NCBI GenBank assembly: GCA_037576215.1
Contig: JBANDB010000002.1
Span: 4,464,001-4,528,000 of the forward strand
Length of the DNA stretch: 64,000 nucleotides
DNA from: Armillaria gallica
Lineage: Eukaryota > Basidiomycota > Agaricomycetes > Agaricales > Physalacriaceae
Direction: 5' to 3'
Of the stretch, positions 11,553 to 21,434 are shown piece by piece. The stretch's first letter is position 1. Every line of letters starts with the position of its first letter. The position numbers were made by a program, and so were the translations under genes. The notes beneath the pieces were generated by a model. The model saw only the letters and a list, made by a program, of their open reading frames with translations. It made no database searches and was not told the origin of the DNA.

Positions 11553-11951
11553 CACGGTTGTGAGAGATAAGATAAGATAGAGTAAAAAAGTAAATAAATT
11601 GTAACATAGGCGAACTGGCTAAGTCTTAGGCTCTTAGCAATGAATTAAGCGATAGTTTCGGTATGGATTAAAGTTAGCTCGAAGCTGGGGTACATACAGT
11701 GAGAGCTACTACTTAAGTACTGGAAGTGAGGGTTCTAATAATAGACCGTATGTAAAGGATAAAGTTCGTGAGCATGCACTGTTGGAGTAAGAACTTTTAA
11801 GCTCGCAATGTCAAAGTGGCATTGCACAACGATGAAGAGATAACATGGGAATGTCGTCCTGCTGCTCAGTTATCCCTATGGTCAGTGGCCTGCTCAGCCT
11901 GGTTGTGAGAGATAAGATAAGATAAAGGCAAAAAATGAATAAATTGTAACA
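11553..11951 (-). repeat. 5' LTR of element D, rearranged
   Basis: Positions 11607-11951 match 4249-4593 of the 3' LTR, so this copy lacks the last 77 bp or so of the LTR. It is joined directly to a second copy of the first 54 bp of an LTR (11553-11606, again ending GTAACA in plus), which is joined to gag leader sequence. The inner LTR end, the primer binding site and the leader start are gone. Confidence 0.8.
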
Positions 11952-12222
11952 CAATAAGCTTGACCTGCACTTGCATCAGTAGGATGAACTTAGAGGTGAA
12001 TTGCAACACCTTGATGATAGCCATGTGCTCACTTAATGAAAGAAGCCATGGTGCCTGAAAATCTGGAGATAACCTTGTGCAAGGATGAAAATGGAGAGAG
12101 ATCACAAGGCAGGCCTAAGACAAGGGTTTCGGCTGAGAGATTAGCATGTTTGCTAACAATCCAAAGGACCTGATGGCTAATATGCCTAAGAAAGGAGCTG
12201 TCCACCAGAGAGGAGCTCCGGT
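11952..12222 (+). repeat. Dispersed repeat R, copy 1, right part
   Basis: This continues repeat R after element D (first five bases CAATA are the target duplication). It matches 20339-20548 and, across the element C insertion, 30642-30706, with the shared stretch GCTGTCCACCAGA near the end. Similarity stops near 12222, giving a unit of about 514 bp in both copies. Confidence 0.8.
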
Positions 12223-13214
12223 GATGGGCCTTCGACTTCTGTGGCAACAGCAACACCAACTCAGAATGAGATTGGGTAATTAACATAGTGGCATGGCAAT
12301 CTAGGCAATCGTGTGTGTGAGTGGTTCGGGGCACCTCCATGCAGTAGAACAATTCCTCTATATGCAAGAATACACTGTGACTTTAAGTCTGCGAAGTAGT
12401 ACTGCTTGGTAGTCGAGTACTAGATGCAAAGGCTATAAGCCGGTAGGGTTCTCTCGAAGTGAGAGGGAACAAAAACGGGTATGACGTGAATACCACGAAT
12501 CCGTATGAGAAAATGTGCGGTGAAACTAGAAAACATTGCTGGACGGTAATCTGAGCAGGGAAAATGATAGAAGGTAGACTAAACGGTCAGCAATAGTCTA
12601 TGAGTGAGTGAGGCGATGAGAAAACGGCATAGGGACTGCAAGTGGCGAAATAAACATGGAACAAGATGCTGAGGGTGGGCTGATGAGAGAAAATGTGGAA
12701 CTACGAAAACTTGGTGATGATACTGATCCTATACGATGCGAGGGTGCTGAGTTGATGTTGAAACTGGTCTGGTACTGAAACGATCCTATCCTATGTCAAA
12801 CTAACCTTCAAGTCCACTCGAGGGACTGATACTATATAAAAACTGGCTGAAACTGATCCTAAGTCTGCTCGGAGACTACCCAAGTGGGCGACAATAACAA
12901 TGGCAAAAGAGAAACAGTAAAAACTCCAATGGTGTGAAAGTGAAACAATGATGGCCTATAAAAGATAACGGAGGCAAGATATAGTGCAGTGATCATGTAT
13001 TGGCACAGTATGAGCATGCACCAATAGTGTTAAGAGCGAAGAGCATGTAGCGAAGGACTCTTCACAGTTAAAAACTGTGGGATAACTCTGGTGAGCTCAT
13101 GAGTCGACGTGCAATTGAGAATATGCTGGGGTAAACTGTATATTGCTGTAGAACGGTGAATAGATGTGGTTTACTGGCGATAGACTAGTGCGTGACAATA
13201 ATTGACGTAGTCTG
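12223..13214. other. Gene-less stretch, nothing recognised
   Basis: There is no sustained open frame on either strand and no recognisable protein fragment. Short imperfect echoes (GATCCTA, CTGAAACT) recur around 12715-12860 but do not form a clean tandem array. It may be decayed transposon DNA. Confidence 0.5.
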
Positions 13215-13540
13215 GGTCAGCTAGAGATGAACTCCCCTTGAAGTACATTTTCTAGCTAGTTTTTATACTACAAGTATGAATTTATAAATAGAGTAAATAT
13301 GCAAGACTTAGTAAGGGTGTAAGGCCTTGGCTTTGTAAAATCGGAGGAAACATATGGTACTTTGTCTTCTAAAGTAACAGCCGTTGCTGCATATGGATGC
13401 GAACCATATGGTTTTGCTGAGCGATGCACGGATTGTTAGGTGCTGTTTAGCTGCGGATTACTGAGCGATAGTCATCATACTGAGGAGTACATGTGGGGCA
13501 AGGTTTTCTTGAGGCCTTGCTGAAGTGTCCTGGTAGTACC
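13215..13540 (+). repeat. Repeat R3, forward copy
   Basis: It matches the reverse complement of 19738-20090 over about 300 bp, for example TAGTTTTTATACTACAAGTA (from about 13257) and GGTGCTGTTTAGCTGC (from about 13439). The two copies are inverted relative to each other and bracket 13.5-19.7 kb. They could be terminal inverted repeats of one element or two unrelated solo LTRs. No protein is encoded. Confidence 0.65.
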
Positions 13541-14544
13541 ATGTCGAAACAGAAGCCTGAAGAATTTGAAGGAAGTTCATGTCACGAAATTAGTGAGCTC
13601 GCTAAAATTGAGAACTTCTGGTGAATGAAGTGGGGTAATAAAGATGAGAATGATGATTCCCACTGTAGTGGAAATTAGTAGAAGACTCTTGTGAGATTCA
13701 AGAGCCTTTGTGGGGGGGATATTTCGTCTGGGAAGTGAAATATCTCACTTAAGAAGGCTTTTGACAAATACTCATCAATGGATAGAGCCACGATAGACTT
13801 GCTCTTGGTAGAAAGCGATGACCTGTAGGTGCCTGCCATCCAAAAATGGTCATCGTCAATGACCATTCTTGAAATAGCAGTTAGCAAGCTCACTAAAAAT
13901 GAGAAGACAAAAAGAGAGTGAAATTTCTATAAGATTTGGTGACCGAGGACAGTCAATTTCTTTTAGTGTAGGGGATATAGTGGTATACCACTTATAATTA
14001 ACAGAATTATGAAGTAATTTTTCGATTCTGCGAATACCATACAAAAGGAAATTGATTCAGAAAGAGCCAGAGTCATGGATATCAAAATAAGAGCAGAAAT
14101 ACATTCATGACAGCGACAAGTGACAGAAAGACTTGCACTAGAATGATATGAGACATAGTCCGACTCCAAGGACTGAGTACAGGAGGAACCAAGACAAATA
14201 CTAGAAAAGATGACAGAGTGATCGCTTCATCAATTTCTAGCCTAATGCGGATGATATGCAGATCAGAGACATAGCCACTGATCCTGAGTATTTGACATCA
14301 CATTATTCTGAGATCAAATGAACAGAGAGGGTAGAAACCAAGATACTGGCCTTACAGATAACCAGATACCATAGGAAAAGGCTACTAGGTGGAAAGATAG
14401 TTCAGCAAACTTGTTAAATCGGAGCCATACTCCGAGTGGTCCCTACCCCACATCGTGCAGATTTGGATACAGAGAGCTAAAGAGAGTTGTATTGAATGCA
14501 GGAGGAACTACTCTAGGACTAGAAAATTGTCTGTTTGGCCTTCC
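13541..14544. other. Gene-less stretch with recurring palindromic motif
   Basis: Only short open frames occur (for example minus 13893-13675 and 14169-13963), with no family resemblance. The near-palindrome TTAGTGAGCTCGCTAA-type motif occurs at about 13592, 13881 and 14403. Otherwise nothing is recognised. Confidence 0.5.
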
Positions 14545-14848
14545 TGACAGTATCTAAGTCTATCCTACTGATGTGAGCATAGGTCAAGCTTATTGGAAGG
14601 AGTGAGCTCACTTATTGGCCTTTCTGTCAAGCCTGCTCTTCAGGTACAGTGCTATGACCAAGTCCTTGGTTAACTCTGTTGTTTCCATTGACATACTGCA
14701 ACATCACTTCAGTAACCTCACTTAGAATAGATCTCCACATGTCTGCTTAGCAAGCTCGCTGAGTGTAGCCTATAAGCTACTGCTTAAACATACCAAATCA
14801 TGAATTTACATGGGTAGTCATGCTGTGGACATGATACCATCTTTGTTT
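14545..14848 (-). repeat. Dispersed repeat R, inverted partial copy 3
   Basis: The reverse complement of this segment matches the first 300 bp or so of repeat R (3929-4171 plus 11952 onward, and 20100-20400). Similarity ends at ATAGACTTAGAT. It lies between the two inverted R3 copies. Confidence 0.75.
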
Positions 14849-14949
14849 GCATAGGTGTGATACTGTTTATATCAGTTTATAAGTGCCTCAATAGAGTTGC
14901 ACTTCACTGCTGCTGGAAAGGCTCCCACTGTTGATGGGGAAAATGAGTA

Positions 14950-16099
14950 AATATCAGTACTTGGTTTGTACAATGATAAGATCAGAGACACCTGTTTGGG
15001 TGTCCTCTGCTGGTGGATGCACTGATGTAGTAATCTCCATAATGAATTCTCTCTGAGCTTTCATCACCTGTTGGATTTTGAGAGGTTTAGACTTACAATT
15101 TGTGTCCATCACTTTGAGTAGGATATGAGCCTTCTCCTTATCAACTAATTGTGAGCATAGTCTGCTGCTGCTTTCACTTTCATTGCTTCAGCACATTTGA
15201 CAATTTTTTCCAATAACATGAGGGCTTTGTTAGCCTCCACCTTAGCTATTCAGGCATCCTTCTATGCTTGGAGTGCATCTTGTTTTTGATCCAGCAACCT
15301 GCTGAGCTGTCTGGTCACATGCTCTTTCTATTCTTTGGCATGTTCCAATGCCTTGCTTGCTTTTCTCTTGTGTTGGAGAGCTTTATGCTCTGTTAAGACT
15401 GCTCATTCTTCCCCTTCTGTAGCTGCCTTCAGCTGCTCATCCAAAGCACATATACACTCCTTCTCTTTCTTGTCCCTGTGTTCCTGATGTGCATTCAACT
15501 GTTTGGGAGGTACCTCTTCCCTGCTGTTGGCAAGCAGGATCAGTTTCTGCCTCTGGGTCTAGCATTGCATCTGGTTCATCTGGGGAAGGGCAGGTTTGTC
15601 TGCATCGAGCTGGAATGGAGCCACTAGCATGGGGCATTTGAGGATCTTGGTGGAAGAGAGTTCTTGGGTTGGACTGAGGGTTTGATGATTTGCACTGAAG
15701 GAGAGCTGGGAAAATCATGGATATCCTTTACAGCATCCTTATATGTATGTCACAAAGTGTTGTTCAAATGGCAGGATGGTTGTTTGAGGATGGTGAAGCT
15801 TGAAAGGTTCTGCTGAGTGAGGCCTGGGCTTTCTGCTGGCCTTTGCTCTTGCCCTTCACTGCTGCTACTCTCACTGCTAGTGTAGGTTTACTTTCTTTGC
15901 AAGGCTTTTTTATAACATCCGGCATTAGTCCCATCAGTTTTCTGAGTCTCTTGTCTGGTTGGATGGTCATTGTGCACAAGGGCGATTCATAATGTGCCAT
16001 TATGTTGTTGAGATTGTTGCTGAACTCAAATTCCTCAAATTCCTTGATATTCTCCTCTTCATCTCCCATAGAGATGCTGAAAGAGTTCCTCCTACTCAT
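14950..16099 (-). pseudogene. Decayed ORF with coiled-coil sequence
   Basis: From the methionine at 16099 (MSRRNSFSISMGDEEENIKE) an acidic then basic segment runs to a stop at 15764. A second frame covers 15718-15437. A third, with several stops, runs from about 15440 to 15130 and is rich in Ala, Lys, Glu and Leu in a heptad-like pattern (LSRLLDQKQDALQA, KVEANKALMLLEKIVKCAEA). The in-frame stops there are TGA or TAG at places where CGA or CAG would fit. It is not a recognised family. It could be a gag-like or ORF1-like protein of an unclassified transposon, because R3 copies lie on both sides. Confidence 0.45.
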
Positions 16100-16891
16100 T
16101 CTCCCATGCCTTCTTCCTCTGGTCTTCCCAAGGGTACAGTCTGGCTAGTTCCACCAATGATTTGATCTATTGATTGTATGAGGGTGAAGTCACTGTTTTC
16201 TTCCTAGTTGTTATGGTATTGGATTGGAAGTCAGGTGTAGACTGTACAGGCAGTTGCTTTCTATTGTGCAACATGCATGTCAATAGAGGAGACAGCAGTT
16301 TTGTGTTCATGGTCTTAGCTCAGCCTTTCCTGGCTTTGTTGTTTGTGTTTATGTTGGAGGATGTATGGTTGTACAATTTTTGTGTGATATTTGAATGCAA
16401 ACATAAATTCAAGTGAGAATATGTTAGCAATAAGCTTGACAACTACAATACAAAATGAAGATATGAAGAGGAAAGTGATCAATCATATGTTCTAATGAGC
16501 CTTCAGGCTCTGTATGCTCAGAATTTGCGAATTTATCCATTCATCACTCAATATATTCAAAACAACTCTATTATAATCCCTATGTACTTCATAATACTGC
16601 CAACTCTTGATAATACCACAGATTTTTGCATTATATGCCACAAACACCAAGATACAATCCTAAAACCATGACATCTATACTCCTTCAACACTTTGTTATC
16701 CTTTCTAGCTTACTGTGCATCACAATTACCATATCCCATCTCAGTAAGGCACCATTGATCACCAATCATCCCAATATAGAGTTGCCACATCACTTTGCAC
16801 TGCCACATTAACATGTCTATCAATTACTCAATGAAATGATGTGATTAATGTCAACTTGCCTCTAGTTCAAGATATTTCAAGCACACAGCAA
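16100..16891. other. Gene-less AT-rich stretch
   Basis: No open frame longer than about 80 codons and no recognisable homology was found. It is AT-rich and ends at the LINE target site. Confidence 0.5.
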
Positions 16892-16907
16892 CTACAGACC
16901 ATGTTTA
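16892..16907. repeat. LINE target-site duplication, left copy
   Basis: CTACAGACCATGTTTA here and CTATAGACCATGTTTA at 19722-19737 match at 15 of 16 bases. They bracket the LINE exactly, with the A-rich tail directly inside the left copy. Confidence 0.85.
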
Positions 16908-19721
16908 TTTTTTAATTTTTAATTTTTATTTTTTTTGTAGAGCGTGTCACAATGGATGCAGTAAGCTGCAACTAACTAAGTTAATTCAGGTCACTCACTT
17001 GGATGAGGGGAGGGGGTGCCCCATTTGAAGAAAAAGAGAGATGTTGTTTTCGAGATAGCCAAACCAGAAGATCTATGTAGGGAAATGTGTTATGCACAGC
17101 TATTTAAGCTCATGTGAGGCTTGGTGCCTGCCTCTTGGTCATTTCCAAGTTGGCCCTATACTCACTAAAACCCCATCCTGGTTTGTCCAGTCTTCCAGTA
17201 AGCTTTTCTCATCATGTAGGGTGCCCATCCAGGTTGATATTACTTTAGCTTTTGTAATCGCTCTGGAGCCATATCTCTTGTTGACCAGTAAGTGATCTAT
17301 TGTCAACCATTTATTCACAGCATCTATCCAGAGGTTGCAGACTTCATCCTTGGTGTGCCATCACACTGGATCCTTGTTGCTTCACTAGATCCTCCACTGA
17401 CAGCAGATTTTCCAAATCATATGTACTGTTTCCGTCATCAGAATTTAGTACAGCCATGTTTCTGGCACATCAACAGTGCCATTTTTTTTCATAATCTGCA
17501 CTAGTGTTGCACCCAGGGCAACTCTGTAGGTTGATGGGATCCACTCTTGTCCTCTCATTTCCCACAGTTCCTTGGCCAGGGTCCATAGTGTGGACTGTTC
17601 TTCAATGGAGCACTTGATTAGGATGTGCTCTATGGACTCTTGCACTTTGCAGCTGAAGCATTTACCTCTTGTTGCATACTGAGAGCTGAGATGTTTCCAA
17701 AAGGCTCCTATCTTGAATGTTCCCTGTAGCATCTTCCAAAGGAACCTGTGCATGGGTCTTGATATGTCCTTGTGTCTAATAGACTTCCATAGTCACTATG
17801 GTGCTGGTTCAACATCATTTATGCTTTCTACTGTTGCTAGTACTTGTTGGACAGTCACTTGGGCACACTTCTGTTCTGTTATTCCACACATTCTTTGTAT
17901 GTGTTGGTATGCTTGCCATTGGGAGAGTGTAGACAGCCGTGCCCCATCTACATTGAATTCGTTAGATATCTCTGTATCCACAGGTTCAGTGTCTCTTTCA
18001 TCAGCTTGTGTGCCTTTCTCTGCCAAGGAATCTGCTCCTTCATTTCCTTCATCACCATTATGTCCTTTTATCCACTGGAAAAAGATTGGGGTGCCTCACT
18101 GTTGCAGTGCAACTACAGTTGCTTTCCAGACATTGCTGTTTGTGACTCCCATCCAACTATTATTCTCCCAGTGTTTTAAGTGAAAACACAGACCTTCAAT
18201 TATATACTTAGAATCTGAAATTGTCTTTATGGACTTGTTTCTTACCACCATCAGCACTCTCTCAGGAACTGCCTGTATCTTGGCAGCATTATTTGTTTGG
18301 TGAGGGCTAGGAAGTCTCACATGGATGTTCTATTTGTCATCATTGCCAAACCATATGTCTGCACCAGTGCATGCATTTGCAGTACCATTATTGTAGGCAC
18401 TACCATCAGTGTAGGCAATGGAGATGGTGGTCTGGTTTTCTGCATGTGAGTTCATTACTTTGTCCCTGCAGGCGGGCTTACAACATGTATCCCAGCCTGA
18501 TGTAAATATACATATGCCATTGGTTAGCGAGTTCTCTTTGTCAATATCAGGATCAAACCTTATCACTCCATTCTCTTCCTTTGCTGTCTGATTCTGTATT
18601 TTTTCTTCTTAAGTGAGGCTCAGTCCATCATCCTGGTCCAGTTTTTGTGGATCCCATCTCTCCTCAAGGCAGTCAAGTAGGTGTTTAGCCTTCTGGGCAC
18701 ACTTATTTGGGTTGTTGCAGCCCTTACATGACCTGTCATCAAGGCAGTCATCACATTTACAGTTGCATCTGGTTTTATGTGCTCATGAGCCAAGTCTTCT
18801 CACCATGTCTTCTGCATCACCAGCTGTTTCGACATCATGCTTTTCCATCAAGCATTTGCATGTCTTTGTGCTGTATCATTTCTGTTTTATTTTTGTTAAT
18901 CCAATGTGGTGCCAGATGGGGATCAGTTGCTGTACCTCCTTTGAAGGAGTCAACATATCCAGCCATACATTAAAGTCATGTGTGATATGTAGGATTTCAG
19001 CTATATGTCATAGCAGCCTCATGTTATGCTGTAGATTCACTACCCATGTTTGTAGGACCATGTTTGCTATGGCAGTTGCCCTGGAGGTTCCTTTCTGGAC
19101 ATATTTATTGCATATGCTGCTTTTGGGCAGTGTTTATTGAGCTGTAAGTACAACTTCAGTTGTATCACTTCAATGGCCCAATTTCTCATTGGGATGTCTG
19201 ATACCTGCATACCATCATCACTAATAACTGCTGCTAGGATTGTTTTATTTACTGGTGCTTTTCTTGGTTGTCCCAAGCAAACTCATTGATCATTTTTTGA
19301 AGTTGTACCAGTACTGTGCTTGGCATACCTTATGCCCTTGTGAGGAACTGAGTCATCCCTCCAGCATACATTTGTATAAGGAGGTGTCTCTCTTCAATTG
19401 TTGGATGGGTATGCTCCCATATCTCAAATTTCTCTTTCAGTCTGTCTAGAATCAGGGACCACAGCACAGCCATGTCCACTCCATTACCTACATAAGCTCC
19501 CAGAATTCTGACTGCATCACTATCCTGGACAACATGGATGTCCATTGGGATCAGTTCTTGCTTAGGGGTTCAATTTTTCATCTCCAAGAGTAGGTCTCGA
19601 TACACTTTTGTATCCATTAGTATTACCTTGGTTTTTCAACATTGAATTTAGCCCCAGAGGCATGGCATCATATATCTAGTATTACCCAAAGTGCCACCCA
19701 GCTGTCTTGGCTGGACAAATA
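16908..19721 (-). mobile_element. 5'-truncated non-LTR retrotransposon (LINE)
   Basis: 2.8 kb, read right to left. The 3' end carries an A-rich tail (on the plus strand a T-rich run, 16908-16938). The 5' end is truncated inside the RT domain. A 16-bp target duplication with one mismatch flanks it. These are the marks of target-primed reverse transcription with incomplete cDNA synthesis. It landed in the non-coding repeat-rich region between the two R3 repeats. Confidence 0.9.
17445..19721 (-). pseudogene. LINE ORF2 remnant: RT end, RNase H, zinc-binding end
   Basis: In order on the minus strand: the RT palm/thumb end (19720-19330, VQDSDAVRILGAYVGNGVDM, typical of post-catalytic RT), a linker, then RNase H with IAYTDGSAYNNGTA (about 18420), an SDSKYIIEGL motif (about 18210) and GHNGDEGNEGADSLAEKG (about 18060). 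The C-terminal zinc-binding unit follows (CFSCKVQESIEHILIKC, about 17660). The order and presence of RNase H fit fungal LINEs of the Tad/I-like group. Stops interrupt the frame (near 18328, 18095, 19568), and the catalytic RT core is missing because of the 5' truncation. Confidence 0.85.
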
Positions 19722-19737
19722 CTATAGACCATGTTTA
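19722..19737. repeat. LINE target-site duplication, right copy
   Basis: CTATAGACCATGTTTA, the pair of 16892-16907, directly beyond the truncated 5' end of the LINE. Confidence 0.85.
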
Positions 19738-20090
19738 CTAAGGCTGTAACAGTGCCAAGACCTTGAATTACCATTGACACAAGTGTACACCTCAGCATGG
19801 CAACTGCAGCTTAGTAATCTGCAGCTAAACAGCACCTCACAATCTGCTCATCGCACTATAAAACCACAAGGCTCTTGTCTATACATGGCAATGTTAAGGA
19901 GTTGCTGTTACTTTAGAACCTTAAATTCCATATGCTTTACTATGGCTCTTACAAAGCCAAGGACTTACAGCTTTACTAAGGCTCCAATGAATATTCTATT
20001 TATAAAACTTACTTGTAGTATAAAAACTAGTTAAAAACTGTGTTTTTAGAGTAGTTCTTACCCAGTTGACCAGTCCATGGCATTTCCAGT
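19738..20090 (-). repeat. Repeat R3, inverted copy
   Basis: Reverse complement of 13215-13540 with moderate divergence. Shared blocks include GAGGTGCTGTTTAGCTGCAG and the stretch around CTAGTTTTTATACTACAAGT. It directly precedes copy 2 of repeat R. Confidence 0.65.
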
Positions 20091-20099
20091 CAGCCATAG

Positions 20100-20548
20100 T
20101 GTCATGCCTGCAGCATGGATACCCATGTAAATTATGATTCAGCATGTTTAAGCAGTAGCTTACAGGCTACACTTAGTGAGCTTGCTAAGCAAACATGTGG
20201 AGACCTATTCTAAGTGAGGTTACTGAAGTGATGTTGCAGTATGTCAATGGAAACAACAGAGTTAACCAAGGACTTGGTCATAGCACTGTACCTGAAGGGC
20301 AGGCTTGACAGAAAGGCCAATGAGTGAGCTCACTCCTTCCAATAAGCTTGACCTGTACTCACATCAGTAGGATAGACTTAGATTTGGATTGCAACATAAT
20401 GATGATAGCCATATGCTTGCTTAATGAAAGAAGCATGATGCCTAAAAATCCAGAGATAACCTCATGCAAGGAAGGAGATAGAGAGATATCACAAGACAGG
20501 CCTAGTACATGGGATTCAGCCAAGAGATTAGCAAGTTTACTAGGAATC
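20100..20548 (+). repeat. Dispersed repeat R, copy 2, left part
   Basis: It matches 3929-4171 plus 11952-12160 and shows the R sequence uninterrupted where element D split copy 1. It ends at the target duplication GAATC (20544-20548) of element C and resumes at 30642. Confidence 0.82.
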
Positions 20549-20906
20549 TGTAATGATACCTGGTTTATCACACTTACTTAATACAGTCACTCCTTCCTTT
20601 CTCATATACTTTATTCTGCTTATTTTACAGTCACTCATCTATCATTCCTTTCTCTTATACCTATGGCTTTCTGCATCCAACTCATATGACATTCTTTCTA
20701 TTGAGTTTATTCCTTATTTTACTCTGGCTCCATTATATGTGATATTCTACTATAGTATATAGTCAGCTTGTACTGTACTGGATCCAGGTTCTGCAATTTA
20801 CACTAATACATTGTCTCTGCTTGAAATCTAAGCTAATCTTGAAAGTCTTATCTTATCCTTTATCTCGTGTGACTTCAGATGTGTCACTCATCACGCCTCC
20901 ATCACA
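20549..20906 (+). repeat. 5' LTR of element C
   Basis: 358 bp, beginning TGTAATGATACC and ending CCTCCATCACA. A TATA-like stretch (AGTATATAG) lies near 20753, and CTTATCTTATCC near 20850 gives GATAAG motifs on the minus strand. Confidence 0.93.
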
Positions 20907-21434
20907 TATTTTGACAAGTTCGGTACACTCTATGCTTATTTCTTAAATCTCTTTTTTGTTGCCAATGGATCATCCTGGTCTGATCAACCCAGCCTTCCTC
21001 ATTAACATCTATACCAACACTTTCGACAACTTTAATTTCGACAAATCATTTATCCAACAGTAATCTTCTATGGCTACCCCTGGCAAAGTCTATTATCTCA
21101 GGAACTGCTGAGTGGCACAAAGAACTCCCAGAGCTCCCTGACAGTGATGGTCGAGAGCCACAGAGCATCTAAGTGCATTGCTATTTAATTCTTCACTTAC
21201 CCCACTTAATGATACCCCCTTGGTCAAACAAGAGTCAAGCAGCTCTATTCTGCTTTTCAGCCAGGCTGCTTCTCCCATCCCTGTCCCAATAGGCACGGTT
21301 TCTCTGTCTGTAGGTCTGAGGATGGGTCAGTGGGTTTTGTAACCCCTTTTGTCTCTTCACCCTATCAGCTCTGATGCCGGTGGCTCTGATGTTCCTTTGA
21401 GGAAGAAGATACCAATCCCACTCCATGGAAGGTA

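Larger units (their letters stand above)
4172..11951 (-). mobile_element. Element D: Ty3/gypsy chromovirus, full length but defective
   Basis: 7.78 kb, flanked by the 5-bp target duplication CAATA (4167-4171 and 11952-11956), inserted into repeat R. In minus-strand order: rearranged 5' LTR, gag with zinc knuckle, protease, RT, RNase H, integrase with C-terminal chromodomain, polypurine tract, 3' LTR. Every gene carries stops or frame changes. The primer binding site and the inner part of the 5' LTR are missing, so the copy cannot be autonomous. Over the aligned 345 bp the two LTRs differ by roughly 15 bases, mostly transitions. This is fewer than in elements C and E, so D looks somewhat younger. 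Confidence 0.93.

Noticed and set aside
18613..19140. Plus-strand open frame of 175 codons
   Set aside because: It is antisense to the LINE ORF2, whose RNase H and zinc motifs are on the minus strand.
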